Shown piece by piece: positions 22,674-34,278 of a stretch of 64,000 nt of DNA. Position numbers and translations under genes: made by a program. Position 1 is the first letter of the stretch; every line of letters starts with the position of its first letter. The DNA comes from Platanthera guangdongensis. Its lineage: Eukaryota; Streptophyta; Magnoliopsida; Asparagales; Orchidaceae. Where the stretch lies: contig CM077162.1 in NCBI GenBank assembly GCA_039583875.1, positions 114,854,589-114,918,588 on the forward strand, read 5' to 3'. Below the pieces are notes generated by a model. It ran no database searches and had not been told where the DNA came from. It saw only the letters and a list, made by a program, of their open reading frames with translations.

Positions 22674-24621
22674 ATGGCTCTAAAGAATGATGAAAACATC
22701 AATGAAGGATACAAACTTATGCGAAATGGATTCTCCTCCGCAGAAGAAGAGATTATAAATATCATTGTCCTAATCCAAGAAGCAGGCCTTGAAGATCTAC
22801 TGTTAGAACGTACAAGCATCTAGAAACGGGAGGTACTGGAATTCTTTAACAATGCAACATTAGATTCCAGTTAAACAAAGATTAAATCCACTGTGAATGG
22901 GACAAAAGTTAAAATCACAAGCAAAAGATTGGCTAAGGTATTTCATATACTTCAAATTAATCAAGGGGATGCAGTAGATTCAACCAAGATTGTGCAGGAC
23001 TGCTATGGTGTGGATTAGATTCAGTCAAAATGATAGGGAGTTCTCTGAATCAGAAGGGTATGGATACTCAAGGTAAATTTCTGTCAGAAATAGTTAGAAA
23101 TGTGCTGCTGTGTAAGACAGGCGCACATGACAGAATTTCTGCTCACATGTTTTAGCTAATGACTATAATAATCTTCAAACTTAAGACTGACTGGAGTAGT
23201 TTAGTTTGACAAGATTTCTGAGAGTATCAAGAAACCCAACATGGGCAGGATACTAAGTTTGTATTTACTTAAAGCCATTCCTACATACCTAAATCAAAAA
23301 CTGGGCACAAAGATAAATCATATGAGAAAAATGGATATGAGGATTTTGTCAAGATGGGATAGAGTTCTATCCATAGAGCCTTCTATAGTTGGAAAGAAGA
23401 AAGAGAAGAAAAAGGAAGTGGTGATGAAAGACGTGTCCTCCAGTGATTCTAAAATTCCAGGAAGTTCAAATTTAGATCAAAGTGATGCTCCAGATACAAA
23501 CATTCCTCCAAGGACCTCACCTGAAGCAAGGCATCAGGTGTAGGGGAGATTGGACCCACAATAGACCAAATTGTCGGGACAAACTTGGATGAACCTACTC
23601 TCTTAGACAGTGAAACTGTCAATGACATTGTAAAGGATGTTCTTCATGAACTGAATATAAATGTAATAAAAGATATGAATGAGGAACAAGATGAGTATAT
23701 GCCTGACATTGAGGCCGTAGTCTCTAAGGAGACTGTGGAAGAAATCCAACTGGGAGTGGAAGCTAACATCTAGGTTAGATACTTGCTCCTCCTGGGGATC
23801 ATGTTCCTACTGTTGAAGATCAACAACATGAGACTACCTTAGATTGTCCAAATCTTGATCAAAATGATGCAAGAGTTGAGGGGGAGCAAGTAGCAAAGTC
23901 CCATAGGTCTGGAATTATAGAACAACAACAATCTGTTTCCATTGTCAGTTCATCTGAATCAGATGAGAAAGAAGAATCCCAGCTATAACAAAGAAAGATA
24001 ACTGAATGAAAAAGGAGAAGTCAGAGTTATAAGAAGGCAATACAGTTAAGAAAACCATTTCCTTCTGCTGCTGTGGATTTTAGTTCCCTTTTAGTTCAGC
24101 TACAGATAATGTTAGATAAACATAGAACAGATCTTGAAAAATATGTGGATTAAAGTAAAAAGGAATTATAGTTACAGCTGGCCCAAGACATAAAATCCAT
24201 AAGATTTGAAGTAAATTTACTAAAACAAGACATGACAAACTTCTTTGAAAAAGGTGCAAATGCTGTGGTCTACCTTACAAAACAACAAGAAGAGTCAAAG
24301 AAGACTTTAGAAGAAACTGCAATGCAACAAGGTTTTGTTCTAGAAAATCAGCAGAGATTGAATGAAAATCTCATACAAATGCATGAAATATCACTAACAA
24401 AGCTTACTGAACAAACAAAAGGTTTGGAAGAAGAGATTACCTCTACATTAGCAGCTACTGAAGCCAACCTCTTAGTTGAATCAACTTCTCTAAATACAAC
24501 CATAAAGGAGTCAGAAAAAGGTACCACTGATTAGATTAAGAAACTTAAAACTTATTACACCACTATGATTCATCATGTAGTTGATCAAGTAAGATTTCAG
24601 AAGGATGATTTAAGAGATCAT
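22674..24621 (+). pseudogene. Element B additional ORF, 5' part (SIRE-type extra ORF)
   Basis: ATG 22674 begins MALKNDENINEGYKLM. Despite stops, the reading aligns with the start of C's extra ORF: a hydrophobic/acidic helix (IVLIQEAGLEDLLL against ILELLEELNLKDFM) and TVNGTKVKITSKRLAKVF against NIGSTAISLSPAVLSEIF. The segment SEIVRNVLLCKTGAHDRISA also parallels C's DIVWKVLMGKHSAHDYVTR. Downstream are an acidic region (23580-23775) and a long coiled-coil-like region (24232-24534, rich in Glu, Gln, Leu). No signal peptide or membrane segment is visible. The frame is cut by element C at 24622 and continues at 47197. Function unknown; the N-terminal region resembles proteins called putative plant transposon protein, an inference from pattern only. 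Confidence 0.65.
24617..24621 (+). repeat. Target-site duplication of element C, left copy (ATCAT)
   Basis: ATCAT before the LTR TG; ATCAC follows the other LTR at 47192-47196. Four of five bases match, consistent with a 5-bp duplication that has one later substitution. Confidence 0.65.
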
Positions 24622-26555
24622 TGAAAGTGCAGGTTAGATCTGATATACTCTAGAGGGGGGGGGGGGGTGAATAGAGTATGGTGCTCACTAAAACCTTTTA
24701 ATAACTTTTGTTGTATTCCTAAGTGAACAGGGAAGAAAATAAAATAAAGCTAGCACAGCAACTATCTAATCACAAAGCAATCACAGAGCACAGCCAGAAA
24801 CAAAACAAAAGAAAAGAGCAACCAGATAACACAAGGAGCTATAGTGGTTCCCCAAACAATCTGGGTACATCCACTCTTCTACCACCCTAGGTAGGAATCC
24901 ACTGCAGGATGAGTTGATCAGGTGTCTTGGGCACCAATGAGCTTTTGATAAGGTTCTCAAAAACCAAATCTCAAGTCTTTTGGAAGGAGACTTGCAACTA
25001 GAATAATTTTGAAGGGATTTAAAACCCTGTACAGGAATTGGAAAGAAGGCAATAGTGTCTTCTCTGTCAACAGTCAGAGAGAAGACTTGTGGATTGATTG
25101 TAGCAGATCTTGCTCCCCCTGAGATATTGAATTAGTCAGGAATGCTGGAGCACTGCTTCAGGGTGATAGGTCTTCAATGACCTAGAATGCCTGGACCAGA
25201 AATGCTTCAGGAACTTCTTCTGACAGATAGAACTTTGTTGTCCTTTGAAGTTATCCTGAGAATAGAGAGAAGAAGACTCTTGATTGAATTTGATTGTTCT
25301 TCTTCTTCTTGAAAATGTTCCCTGGTCAAGGCTGATTGCAGTCAAGAACTTTTGATTTTAGAATGATTGTTCTTCTCTGCAACTCAGAGTGTTTGTCTGA
25401 TTGTGTATTGCTAGCTGTGCTGTGATTCTATTACTCTGTTACTACTTGATGCTTTTCGTTTTGTGTATGTCTTTGTCTGCCTGAGGAACATTCAAAATTC
25501 GAATATTGAGCAGTAATTGCAGTCGGCCTTGGAAAGAATCAGCAATCAATGACTTTCCTAACTGTCCTATGGAAAAACGGCAGGGAATAATCCATAGTGA
25601 ATGCACGTTCTAACGGTAACATTCCGAGAAGATCTGACAATAAATGTTCAGGAATCAGCGCCAAGAAACGGGACGGGAAACTTGAAGAAAACCTAGTCTG
25701 CATTCGTCGAACGAAGAACACAATTCGTCGAGCTGCACTTGTGTTCGTCGAGCTGAGCTTGAGAGAGTTCGTCGACCAGACAATCTTCATTCGTCAAACA
25801 GACAGTCTTCATTCGTCGAGCTGAGAATCAAATTCGTCGAGTTGAGAAAAGTTCTGGACTTAGGCAAAATACTCTCCATCTGCTGAAATGCTCTGTCGAC
25901 ATAAGTTGGTGTCGACAGATTGATCTTGGTGTCGACACAAGTCCTCTGGTGTCGACATAAGCGGGTGTCGACTGATATCCTAGTGTCGACACAAATCCTC
26001 TGATGTCGACCTAAGCTGGTGTCGACACAAATTGTCTGGTGTTGACAAACCTTAAGTGTCGACACAAATTCTCTGAGTCCAGAAATCATCGAGAAGAGTA
26101 CAACATTCGTCGACCTGAGAAGCTGACTTCGTCGACCTGAGAAATTGACAACTTGAGGTCCAAGTTCGTCGAGCTCAGAATATAATTCGTCGACTGAAGC
26201 TAGAAGCTGGACTTAGAAACATCTTAAGTTGTCCTGACTTTTGGCTTGATGTAGAAACTGAGTCTTCGTCGAACAGAGAACACAGATCGTCGAGCTCAGC
26301 ACTAAGAATTGTCTCACGATCGTCGAGCGTAGAACTCTTTTCGTCAAGCTGAGTTCGACGAACGTCGAACTCATTTTACTTAGCCTTGAAATCTTCTAAG
26401 TCTGAAGTCTCTGATGGTCTTGTCGAAATCTGGTCCATCTGGAGTTGAACTGAAGGACTTGACCTATACTCTAGGACACAACTTGACCCTGGCTATACAT
26501 GATGGGCCACATCCTAAGTCAGTGAACCTAGCCCAAATCAACTAGGGATCCAACA
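24622..26555 (-). repeat. Element C 3' LTR (1934 bp)
   Basis: On the plus strand it runs TGAAAGTGCAGG...GGATCCAACA, matching 45273-47191. It contains a G run (24655-24667) of 13 against 11 in the other LTR. Near 25795 it has an extra duplicated segment of about 22 bp (ATTCGTCAAACAGACAGTCT-like) that the other LTR lacks. Its U3 side (right end) holds the TTCGTCGA/GTGTCGACAC hairpin array. Confidence 0.92.
25700..26370 (-). repeat. TCGA-motif array in element C 3' LTR
   Basis: Two motif classes alternate: TTCGTCGAGCTGAG-like units (25705-25840 and 26105-26365) and GTGTCGACAC-like palindromes (25900-26070). The same array occurs in the other LTR at about 46360-47010. Together the classes make this part of U3 unusually rich in TCGA. 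Confidence 0.85.
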
Positions 26556-26569
26556 ATCTCCCCCTATTT
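26556..26569 (-). other. Element C polypurine tract
   Basis: The minus strand reads AAATAGGGGGAGAT directly before the 3' LTR, the same sequence as element A's tract. Confidence 0.9.
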
Positions 26570-26736
26570 GGGTGAGGTCACCAGCAGAGACTCAAAACAG
26601 AAAAACAAAGCAAGAAAAGAGATATATCCGGCAGAGAATTATAACACATGCAACATATATATATATATACAGCTTTGTTTAACAGATAACATAGTTTGAA
26701 AAACAAAAACAGACAGAAATTGAAACAACAAGAAAA

Positions 26737-29547
26737 TTACTTCTTTGGCTTCTTCTGCTGAGGTTTGTCTTCAGATGTCTGCTCTCCTGGCTTCTTGAAA
26801 ATGATTTCTCTCTTTGGGTATCGAGCTTGAGCTATTGTCATAGTCATGTTAGTTGCCCCAATAATATTCAATGAAGTTGCTCTGGGGACAACTGCTTCTG
26901 GATGAAGTTTCATATAGGAATCAACATTAAACAATTTGTTGCCTTTGTCAAACCTTTTCAGCTCTTCTTTTCTATACTTTGACATTGTTGAAAGACCAGA
27001 GATATCTTTTCCTTCTGCTTTGGCTTTATTTATCAATGAAAGACCAATCAGCTCTTGGTACCTAGCCATTCTTGCAGTATTAGCAGTTTCTGGATCTTCA
27101 AAAGGAATTGGAGGAGAGAGAGGTCTTTTTGGACTTTCAGCTTGCTGTACTTCAGGAATCTTTTGCTGCTGCTGCTGATGCTAATGTTGTTGGCTACCTG
27201 AGGATGGATGCCTCTGCTGGCTGCTTCCAGAAGATCTCCCTAATTGTCTCTGATATGTCTGCATTGGGACAGATATCTGGGAGCTAGAGGCACTGGCACC
27301 AGCTGCTGGAGGAGGAGGAGGAGGATCCTTTCTGTACCTGTGCACTGGAGGAGGGGAGTATATCCTGCTTCTCTTTCTATCCTTCTGTTGATTCTTGGAT
27401 AGCCACATCCATGCTGGCATACCCTTATAAGGAGCAACATTGTGCAAAATATAATAAGGAGTGTCTGCATTGGGATTTGGCTTAGGAGCTAGAGGAGGAG
27501 CAGCCTTTCTCTTCTTTGCCAACAATCTCTTTTTCTTACTAGCTGCATCTTCATCAGAATCATTATCATCAGCATCATCAGAATCTGAATCCTGAGGATT
27601 ATCATACAATGCATCCAAAGCTTTTAAAGCCTTATCAGAAACCACAGCCTTTTCTGGAGGAGGGGCAGAAGGTTCAGGAATAGGGGTTTCAGCAATAAGA
27701 GAAGAAGTAACTGTACAAGAATTAGAAACAAAAGAGACAGAGCTATCGGCTACTGCCTTATTCTCTTCTTCAATGTCATCCTGAATAAGCTCATCTAAAT
27801 TAGGCATTGGAGAGTCATCCATAACAAAATCTGGTGCTGAAACTGGCACTGAAGTATCTTCTGGAATGACCTCTGGGCTAGAAGCTGAGAGAGCAAAATT
27901 GTCACAGAGTTGCTTAGCAATTGTTGGACTAGCTGGAGAGGTATATGGTACAATAGGCAAACTTGGCTTAGTAAAATCAGCTGGAAAATATTTCATATAT
28001 ACAGTATCAAAATTACTCAACAAAACAGACAAATTCACTGTGGGATTTAAATAGAAATCACCAACAGGTGTTATTTGTGCAACTGACTCATCCAAATCAA
28101 TGTCAGTATCCATAAATTGAATTAACTCAAGCATACCAGAATCAAAATCAGTCAAAATTGTTATATCCTCATATGAATTTGCATCTGCTGGGGAGGGAAC
28201 TGCTGCTGTGACTGCTGCTACTGCTGCAACTGCATCTGCTGCAACTTCATCACTGAGCATCTCCCCCTGCCTGGGTTCAGGAGAACCTGGAGCCAGGCCC
28301 CTAGATGAAGAGGGGATAGCAGATAGAAGAGAGATTTGAGAAGATAAAGAATTGATGGAGGTCACAAGAGGTGTAATGACCTCTTGGATGAGAGATTTGA
28401 TGAGAGGAGTGAGCAAGGAGATGATGGTAGATGGATCAGATGGGTAAGGGGAAGAGGATGGAATGGGAGGAGGAATAATAGATGGAGTGGGGGCATCTGG
28501 CATGACTGTGTCCGATGGTATGTTGTAAGATGGAATGGTGGATAAGTGTGGGGGAAGAGGAGACTGAGGAGGTGTAGGAATTATTGTCTCATGAGGGGAA
28601 GCTAGAGGAGTGGGTTGTTGATTAATTTGCAGAGGGGAATATGGAGGTAGAGATGGAATGTTGGTATTGTCAAGGGGTGGAGATGAAGGAGGGGTAGGCA
28701 CATGAGTAGGCTTCTGTGGAGGAAGGGGTGCTGGAAGAGATGGTTGAGATGGAGGGACCTCTTCTACAGGTGGAGCGGCCTTTACAACCCTTGTGCTCTC
28801 TGAAGTTTGGATGGAAGAGGAAGAAACCTCTGATGGCTTGGAGATAGTCCTCTCCCACCCGCCAAATAGAGCGCATGTGAGGCGCTTGCTGGAGTTTATG
28901 AAGATGGTCGGGGAGACCATACATTCAGCAGCCTTCTCTTGAAGAAAAACTCCCAAAATTTTGCCAAAGCAGACTTCCTTCTTGTTGTTCTTCTTCTTTA
29001 TCAACTCAAAGAAAACCTTACTCCAATTTACAGAATGCTTGTTCACCACTGCGCACATGATTAGAAATTGATGACGGGTTACGTAATCATGCGCTGAGTG
29101 CTTTCCCATTAGCACTTTCCATACAATGTCTGCCAGAAATTGGTAGGCGGCGGACAGTTGCTTCTTCAGCAGCTTGTTAGGGTTGCTACCTGAAAAACCC
29201 ATTAGCTTCAACATATCATTGTATTCCTCAGAATCCATTTCCATATTATCTTCTCCATTTACTAATCCAAATATCTCAGAAAGAACCGCGGGAGACAACG
29301 AAATAGCAGTACTCCCTATATTGCCGGTCAAAACATCTTCTTCAGAAATTGTAGATGTATAAACCCATTCTCTTATTTCAGTTCCATGTAGTTTAATTCT
29401 CTGGGTCATGAAATCCTTCAGATTCAGTTCTTCAAGTAATTCCAAGATATATAGAAAGATGGGGTCAGAATGTTGAAAAGACGCAAAATCGATGTCGAAT
29501 CCAGTATCAAACTTCATCGCAACCAAAGCTCCTGTGGGAATCGCCAT
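26737..29547 (-). pseudogene. Element C additional ORF after pol (one premature stop)
   Basis: ATG at 29547 (MAIPTGALVAMKFDTGFD) was chosen because it lies 7 nt after an acceptor-like TTTTTCTTGCAG; the frame is open further upstream, but there it reads through hairpin leader sequence. The frame runs to a TAG at 27183-27181, continues in the same frame and ends at TAA 26737, about 936 codons in all. Residues 1-260 form a folded-looking region (ILELLEELNLKDFM, AISLSPAVLSEIFGLVNG, DIVWKVLMGKHSAHDYVTR, VNWSKVFFELIKKKN). Then come a Pro/Ser-rich stretch, an acidic stretch (DSDSDDADDNDSDED), a basic cluster and a Gln-rich tail. No signal peptide or transmembrane segment is visible, so an envelope role is not supported. 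The N-terminal region resembles putative plant transposon protein domains (inference). Homologous to B's extra ORF. Confidence 0.75.
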
Positions 29548-29947
29548 TGATGACCTGCAAGAAAAACACAAAGAGAAACGGCGATCAAGAGCAAAGGAAC
29601 TGAAAGCGCCGGACGGAGGTCGAAGAAAACCTAGATATAAGATTTTTAGAAAATGAATCGACAAACTCCGTTCCACGAAAAAGAAACATTCTTCGAACTG
29701 AGCTCGAAGAAATAAATTATAGACAGATAATTCATCGATCTCATCCAGAAGAATCAAAAATAGTTCGTCGAACTCCGTTCGACGAAATGTCTTCTGAAGC
29801 AAAGTTCGTCGATCTCTGGTCGACGAAAATTGTTTCCTCACATAGAGAATTCGTCGATCTCCGTTCGACGAGAATCTCTCAAACTTTCCCTAAGTCGTCG
29901 AACTCCGTTCGACGATCTCTGGAAAATTCGTCGAATGCAGACAGAAA
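29548..29947 (-). other. Leader of element C additional ORF: hairpins and acceptor-like site
   Basis: It lies between the pol stop (29948) and ATG 29547. It contains several TCGTCGAACTCCGTTCGACGA-type inverted repeats. A perfect one is 29764-29786: arm TTCGTCGAA, loop CTCCG, arm TTCGACGAA (9-bp stem). Near the ATG the minus strand reads TTTTTCTTGCAG, with AG at 29556-29555, a good match to a plant 3' splice site. A spliced subgenomic RNA for the extra ORF is therefore plausible but unproven. Confidence 0.6.
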
Positions 29948-30344
29948 TTAGGTTAACTCTTCTCCATTGATCATGCCCAGTTGATTTATAAAGAACAGAT
30001 GAGTTTTCTCATCCAATGGCTTGGTGAAAATGTATGCTCTCTGTAAATTAGTAGGAATATGGATTAAGTTAATTTTCTTTTTGTCTACATTATCTCTAAT
30101 GAAATGATGTCTTATTTCAATATGTTTAGTCCTAGAATGGTGAACTGGATTCTGTGCTTTAGCAATAGCACTAGTATTATCACAAAATAGAGTTGAATTA
30201 TTTAAGTTAACAACATAGTCTAAGAGTTGATTTTGTATCCATAACATCTGTGAACAGCAGCTGCCATTAGCCATGTATTCTGCTTCTGCAGTTGATGTAG
30301 ACACAGATGTCTGCTTTTTACAAAACCAGGAGACAAGTCTCATA
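29948..30344 (-). pseudogene. Element C RNase H, 3' part of pol
   Basis: Continues the pol reading after element D: LVSWFCKKQTSVSTSTAEAE, SCCSQMLWIQNQLLDY, TLFCDNTSAI and HHSRTKHIEIRHHFI, ending GMINGEELT and a stop. The frame is open. The first half of RNase H lies at 40334-40480. Catalytic residues of this half (the Glu of STAEAEY and the Asp of FCDN) are present. Confidence 0.9.
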
Positions 30345-30349
30345 CCAAG
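30345..30349 (+). repeat. Target-site duplication of element D, left copy (CCAAG)
   Basis: CCAAG directly before the LTR TG, repeated exactly at 40334-40338 after the other LTR. It falls inside the CQFLG codons of element C's RNase H. Confidence 0.95.
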
Positions 30350-32904
30350 TGTAACACCCCAGTTTTGCTAGAGAGTCAGTGTGCGTTTCTGGAAAAATTT
30401 TGAGTTTCTGGCAGGAGGCACACGGCCTGCGACACGGGTGTGTCACAGGGCGTGTCGAGGCCGTGTCGACACTCGGCCCAAGTGGCGACACTTTCGCTCG
30501 AGAAAGTGTCGAGAGTGAGGCACACGGCCTGCGGCACGGGCGTGTCGCAGGGCGTGTCGAGGCCGTATCGACACTCGGCCCAAGTGTCGACACTTTCGCT
30601 CGACAAAGTGTCGAGAGTGTGGCACACGGCCTATGACATGGGCGTGTCGCAGGGCGTGTCGGGGCCGTGTCGACACTCGGCTCAAGTGTCGACACTTTCG
30701 CTCGATGAGTGTCGAGACTGGAGTACACGGCCTGTGACACGGGCGTGTCACAGGGTGTGTCCCGCGTGGTCGACGATCTTCACTCGACGTTTTCCGCGGT
30801 GTCGACACAAAGCCTGTCGACGGGTGTCGAGACTTGGCACACGGCTTGGGACACGGGCGTGTCCCAGGCCGTGTCACCTCTCGGGTTGGTTTCAGGGCCG
30901 TGTCGTTGGAGGCACACGGCAGGCCACACAGCTGTGTCACTGGGGACACGGGCGTGTCGGATTGAACACGGGCGTGTCAGATGACCATGTGCGGTTCTAG
31001 GCGCGTCGAATTGAGACGGCGAATGAGGCACACGGCCCTGGACACGGGCGTGTGCCAGGCCGTGTTCGGCCCAGATTTTCTATTTTCCAGGCGAATCGTG
31101 GCCATTCTTTTCTGGTTTTGGGATCTAACGGTTCAGGCCATCTCTTGGGAAGTTAAGTCCGATTTTAGGGTTGGAAACCCTCATTGTTTTCCAAGTCTTC
31201 TCTTTCTAAGTTCTTGAGAGAAGCTAGAGCAAGGAGGAAGAAGAAGAAAGTCTTGGGTTGTAGGAAGGGTTTCGGTGCTCCTAATCGCGAGCCGAGTCCG
31301 GATCCGTGAAGCTTAGACCGCTGCAAAGATTTCCATCCGGCCATTTTTGCCATGGGAAGGAAGAGGAGTCGGAAGGTAACGACATCTCTCCTCTCGGTCT
31401 TTAGGATGCACGTTTTGGTTGCCAAGGTTCAAGAGGAACCTCCGGGTCGATTGAGTCCGTCCCCGACATATTTTGCATTAGAGATCCGCTTCGCTAGTGG
31501 ATTAGGCATGGTGGGTGAAGCCGTAGTCGCGACCGTTAGTCCGACTCGGTGATGTTGCATACGAACTTAGGGATTCGTAGAGATTCCGTTGCGGCAAGAA
31601 GTCGTTTGTTATGTGGTGGTGTTTCCCTTTCGTTTGAAAGAGTACGTGTAGTCAGAACCGGACAAGGTTAGCTCCTCGTGGCGGTAGATGGTTTCCTTGA
31701 AGGACAAGGTTAGCTCCGTATGAGTTGGAGATGGTTTCCTTGGTGAGCAAGGTTAGCTCCGCACGAGTTGGAGATGGTTTCCTTGGTGCGCGGGAACACT
31801 GCAGTACAAATAAGGGATTATGGTGATTTTAGTCTTGGATTGTGATGTGCCAAGGCGTGGCTAAGTCTGTGGTCGGCTGGCTATCCCGTGACATGTGCGT
31901 CATGTGTGGAGAGTGTCCCGGCGAGACTAGTCCCCTTCTGTGAGACTGACAAGAATGCCAAGCTTGGGGCAAGCCCGGGCAAAGAGTCCATGAGCGGGTG
32001 GGGTCCAGCAAGGCTTCTTAGAATCGGTCAGTCTGTGTTTGTTGGAATCCTGACATGAGACATCAGAGCTTGCAGGCAAGCCCGGGGCTAAGCCCACGAG
32101 CGGCTGGGGCCTTGGCAAGAATTCCATGTGGCGGCCTGTGCGCCGTTTGATGGAGTTGCGTCTCCCTCATTGTTTGCGGCTTTATGCCAATGGGGAAATG
32201 TGAGTACCCAAATGTTGTGATGTTGTGTTAGTTGCATACGCAGTAGGGTGCCTTGGGCGAAGCCCGAGTGTTGCATGCATGTTACATAGTAGGCCCTTTT
32301 ATTACATGTTCAACCAGTAGAGAACGTGATTGATGATTGAGACATCCAAGCCTGTTTTAATGCTTGTCTATTTATAGATGATTATATTGCATACGAAGTG
32401 CTGACTTGCAGGTTGGAGGGTTCCCCGGGGTCCGTTAGGGGCTGCCGGGAGGAGATGTGTTGTTACACAGTTTGAGGTCAGCCTTTGCTGACCCACATTA
32501 CTAATAATTTTTACAGGGCAAGGATCGCATGCAGAAGCTAGCACGCCGGCCAGAAAGGCCTAAGCCCCATGAAGTGTTTTTCACTTTTTGTAGCACTACA
32601 GTTATGATGATGTTTGTTTGAGACTATTTTCTCCGGCTTGCATGACGAGGTAGACTAGGAGTGCTGAGCACATTCATGTTTGATGTACTATTTCTTTTTG
32701 GACACTTGATGTAAGGCCGTAAGGCCATTTGTTTTACTCTTTAGTGGTGGATAACTTCTAGTCCTGTTTAGTTTCCGCTGTGTTGTGCAAGTGTTTTGAG
32801 TTTGGGTAGTCATATCAACTTATAATACTAAAGCTGTGGCGTCCGTATGTTGTGGGGCCCCGGTCGGACCCATATTATACGTTCATTACAGGGGAGGTGT
32901 TACA
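30350..32904 (+). repeat. Element D 5' LTR (2555 bp)
   Basis: TGTAACACCCCAG...GGAGGTGTTACA. Nearly identical by eye to the 3' LTR outside the hairpin array. It lacks a 55-bp segment present in the other LTR at 38784-38838 that is flanked by GTTTT on both sides, which fits a microhomology deletion. A TATA-like CTATTTATAG lies at about 32368. GC-rich repeats GGTTAGCTCC and GATGGTTTCCTTG recur at 31660-31785. Confidence 0.95.
30417..31075 (+). repeat. GACACGGGCGTGTC hairpin array in element D 5' LTR
   Basis: Repeats of the form CGGCCTG-GACACG-GG-CGTGTC alternate with GTGTCGACACTCGG and AAGTGTCGACACTTTCGCTC. Units recur about every 105 bp near 30420, 30520 and 30625. The 3' LTR copy (37789-38445) contains a perfect 24-nt hairpin at 37900-37923, arm CCTGCGACACG, loop GG, arm CGTGTCGCAGG (11-bp stem). 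The array starts about 67 bp inside U3. Confidence 0.88.
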
Positions 32905-32907
32905 ATT

Positions 32908-32923
32908 TGGTATCAGAGGCAGG
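32908..32923 (+). other. Element D primer-binding site
   Basis: TGGTATCAGAGGCAGG, three bases after the LTR end; initiator tRNA-Met type. Confidence 0.9.
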
Positions 32924-33018
32924 TTTGATTCAAGGATAGTGCGTAGAGAAGCTATCTACATAAGAGTAACGCGGGACCGTGAGTGTCCTTATGTTTTAGT
33001 CTTGAGATTGGAGACTAA

Positions 33019-34221
33019 TCCCTTATTTCTTATTTTCGGAAGAGTGAAAGCAACGAGGCGGGCACTTCAAGAGCAAGGGATGATCTCTCGGCGAGCAGTG
33101 CTACTGCTCCAGGCCTTTTGGGCACGAGTGTAAACCCGACAGACTTCTGCCGTATGCTTGCGGAAGTGATGGTGGCAGCCCAAGCGGCGGCTGCAGCCCA
33201 GGTAGCAACCCCTGCTACACCGGACACGGCGACGGCCGTGCCAGGCGGAGAAGCTAGGCGAGTGGAGCCTTTGGCGGAAAGGGTGGTGGTAGGACATGGA
33301 GACCGACACATGAAGTATTTCCTGAGTTTCCATCCCCCGTCTTTCAAGGGTGTTGGAACGCCAACGGATGCGGAGGATTGGTGGGTTCGTATTCAAGAAC
33401 TGCTAAGGGCGGCAGAGACGCCAGAGGAAAAGAAAGCTGAGTATGCGGCGCTCATGTTGGAAGGAGACGTCAAGTTGTGGTGGGTGAGCCTTAGTGGCCG
33501 CCAGTTCCCTGGACGCACCCCGTCGGTGGAGGAATTTGGGGACGCTTTTCTAAAGAGATATATTCCAGTTTCTACGCGGTTGGCCCTGCAGAGGCAGTTT
33601 CTGCATCTAATGCAGCGAGACAAGACGGTGGACGAATACGTGCAAGAGTTCACCCATTTGGGTCGTTATGCGGGGACGACAATGGCGGATGATGTAGAGA
33701 GGGATAACCTCTTCTACCAAGGGTTGAGGGAAAATCTGATACAACCCCTCATCTCCATGAAGAGGGCGGGATTTAATGATCTAGTTGAAGCCGCCAGGAG
33801 TTTGGAGAATGATCTGGAGGGAACCCAACGTCGAAAGGGTTTTACTCCCAAGCAAGGGGAAGGGAAGCTTTCCCAATCTCATGTAAAGTCTGATGGGAGT
33901 AGGTGGAGGAAGAAGCCTCACTTTTCCGGGTCCGGTGAAAAGAGCAGGTGGGCGCCAGGAGGTTCTCACTCTAGGGGACCACCGACGTGCTACAACTGCG
34001 GGAAGGTTGGGCCCATAGCCCGTGCTTGTCAGCAAGGGGGAGCGGGGCAAGAGACGAAGCAGGAGCAGTCGGTGCGCTCGGGCCCCAGTGCTGCAGAGAA
34101 AGGAAAGATGGTGGAGTCGAGCGCTTCTCGATTCCAACCGGTGCAACCAAGGGCTTACAACCTTGGACAGCAAGAAGCGATCCTTCAAACCGATGTGGTG
34201 ACAGGTATGAAGAAAATTTAA
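33019..34221 (+). pseudogene. Element D gag (gypsy)
   Basis: The frame is open from 33019 to the TAA at 34219. No ATG exists in this frame before the conserved region. The neighbouring frame carries a basic N-terminal-like segment (KATRRALQEQG, about 33047-33079), so a small indel near 33080 probably displaced the start. The capsid region has CRMLAEVMVAAQAAAAAQVA, KYFLSFHPPSFKGVGTPTDA, VKLWWVSLSG and YVQEFTHLGRYA. The zinc knuckle CYNCGKVGPIARAC has Pro where His is expected. The frame ends GQQEAILQTDVVTG, after which the last few codons lie in the candidate intron. Confidence 0.88.
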
Positions 34222-34278
34222 GTTTGCTTTTGTGCTTCATACTGTTAGACCCCCTTTTTGTGAGATGTCTTGTTGTAG
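34205..34278 (+). other. Candidate 74-nt intron between gag and protease (element D)
   Basis: GTATGA at 34205 and TTGTTGTAG ending at 34278. Removing it joins gag ...DVVTG (split codon G|GC) in frame with FVLVSGYPARVLFDTGASHS. The intervening bases contain stops in the gag frame (34219) and a stop in the protease frame (34276). Element E2 has a comparable segment (76 nt) at the same position. The AU content and T-rich 3' half suit a plant intron; 74 nt is near the short end. Splicing is an inference. Confidence 0.5.

Noticed and set aside
26651..26672. AT microsatellite as a promoter
   Set aside because: ATATAT repeat in C's short region between the extra ORF and the polypurine tract; it is on the 3' side of the element and has no conserved context.
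26737..29841. Retroviral-type envelope protein in the ORF after pol of element C
   Set aside because: I see no signal peptide, transmembrane helix, furin-like site or Cys-rich ectodomain. The Pro-rich and acidic regions fit a soluble protein.
29548..29841. Start of the C extra ORF at the first open codon (29841)
   Set aside because: The first 98 codons read through the hairpin leader; ATG 29547 follows an acceptor-like site and begins the region that aligns with B.
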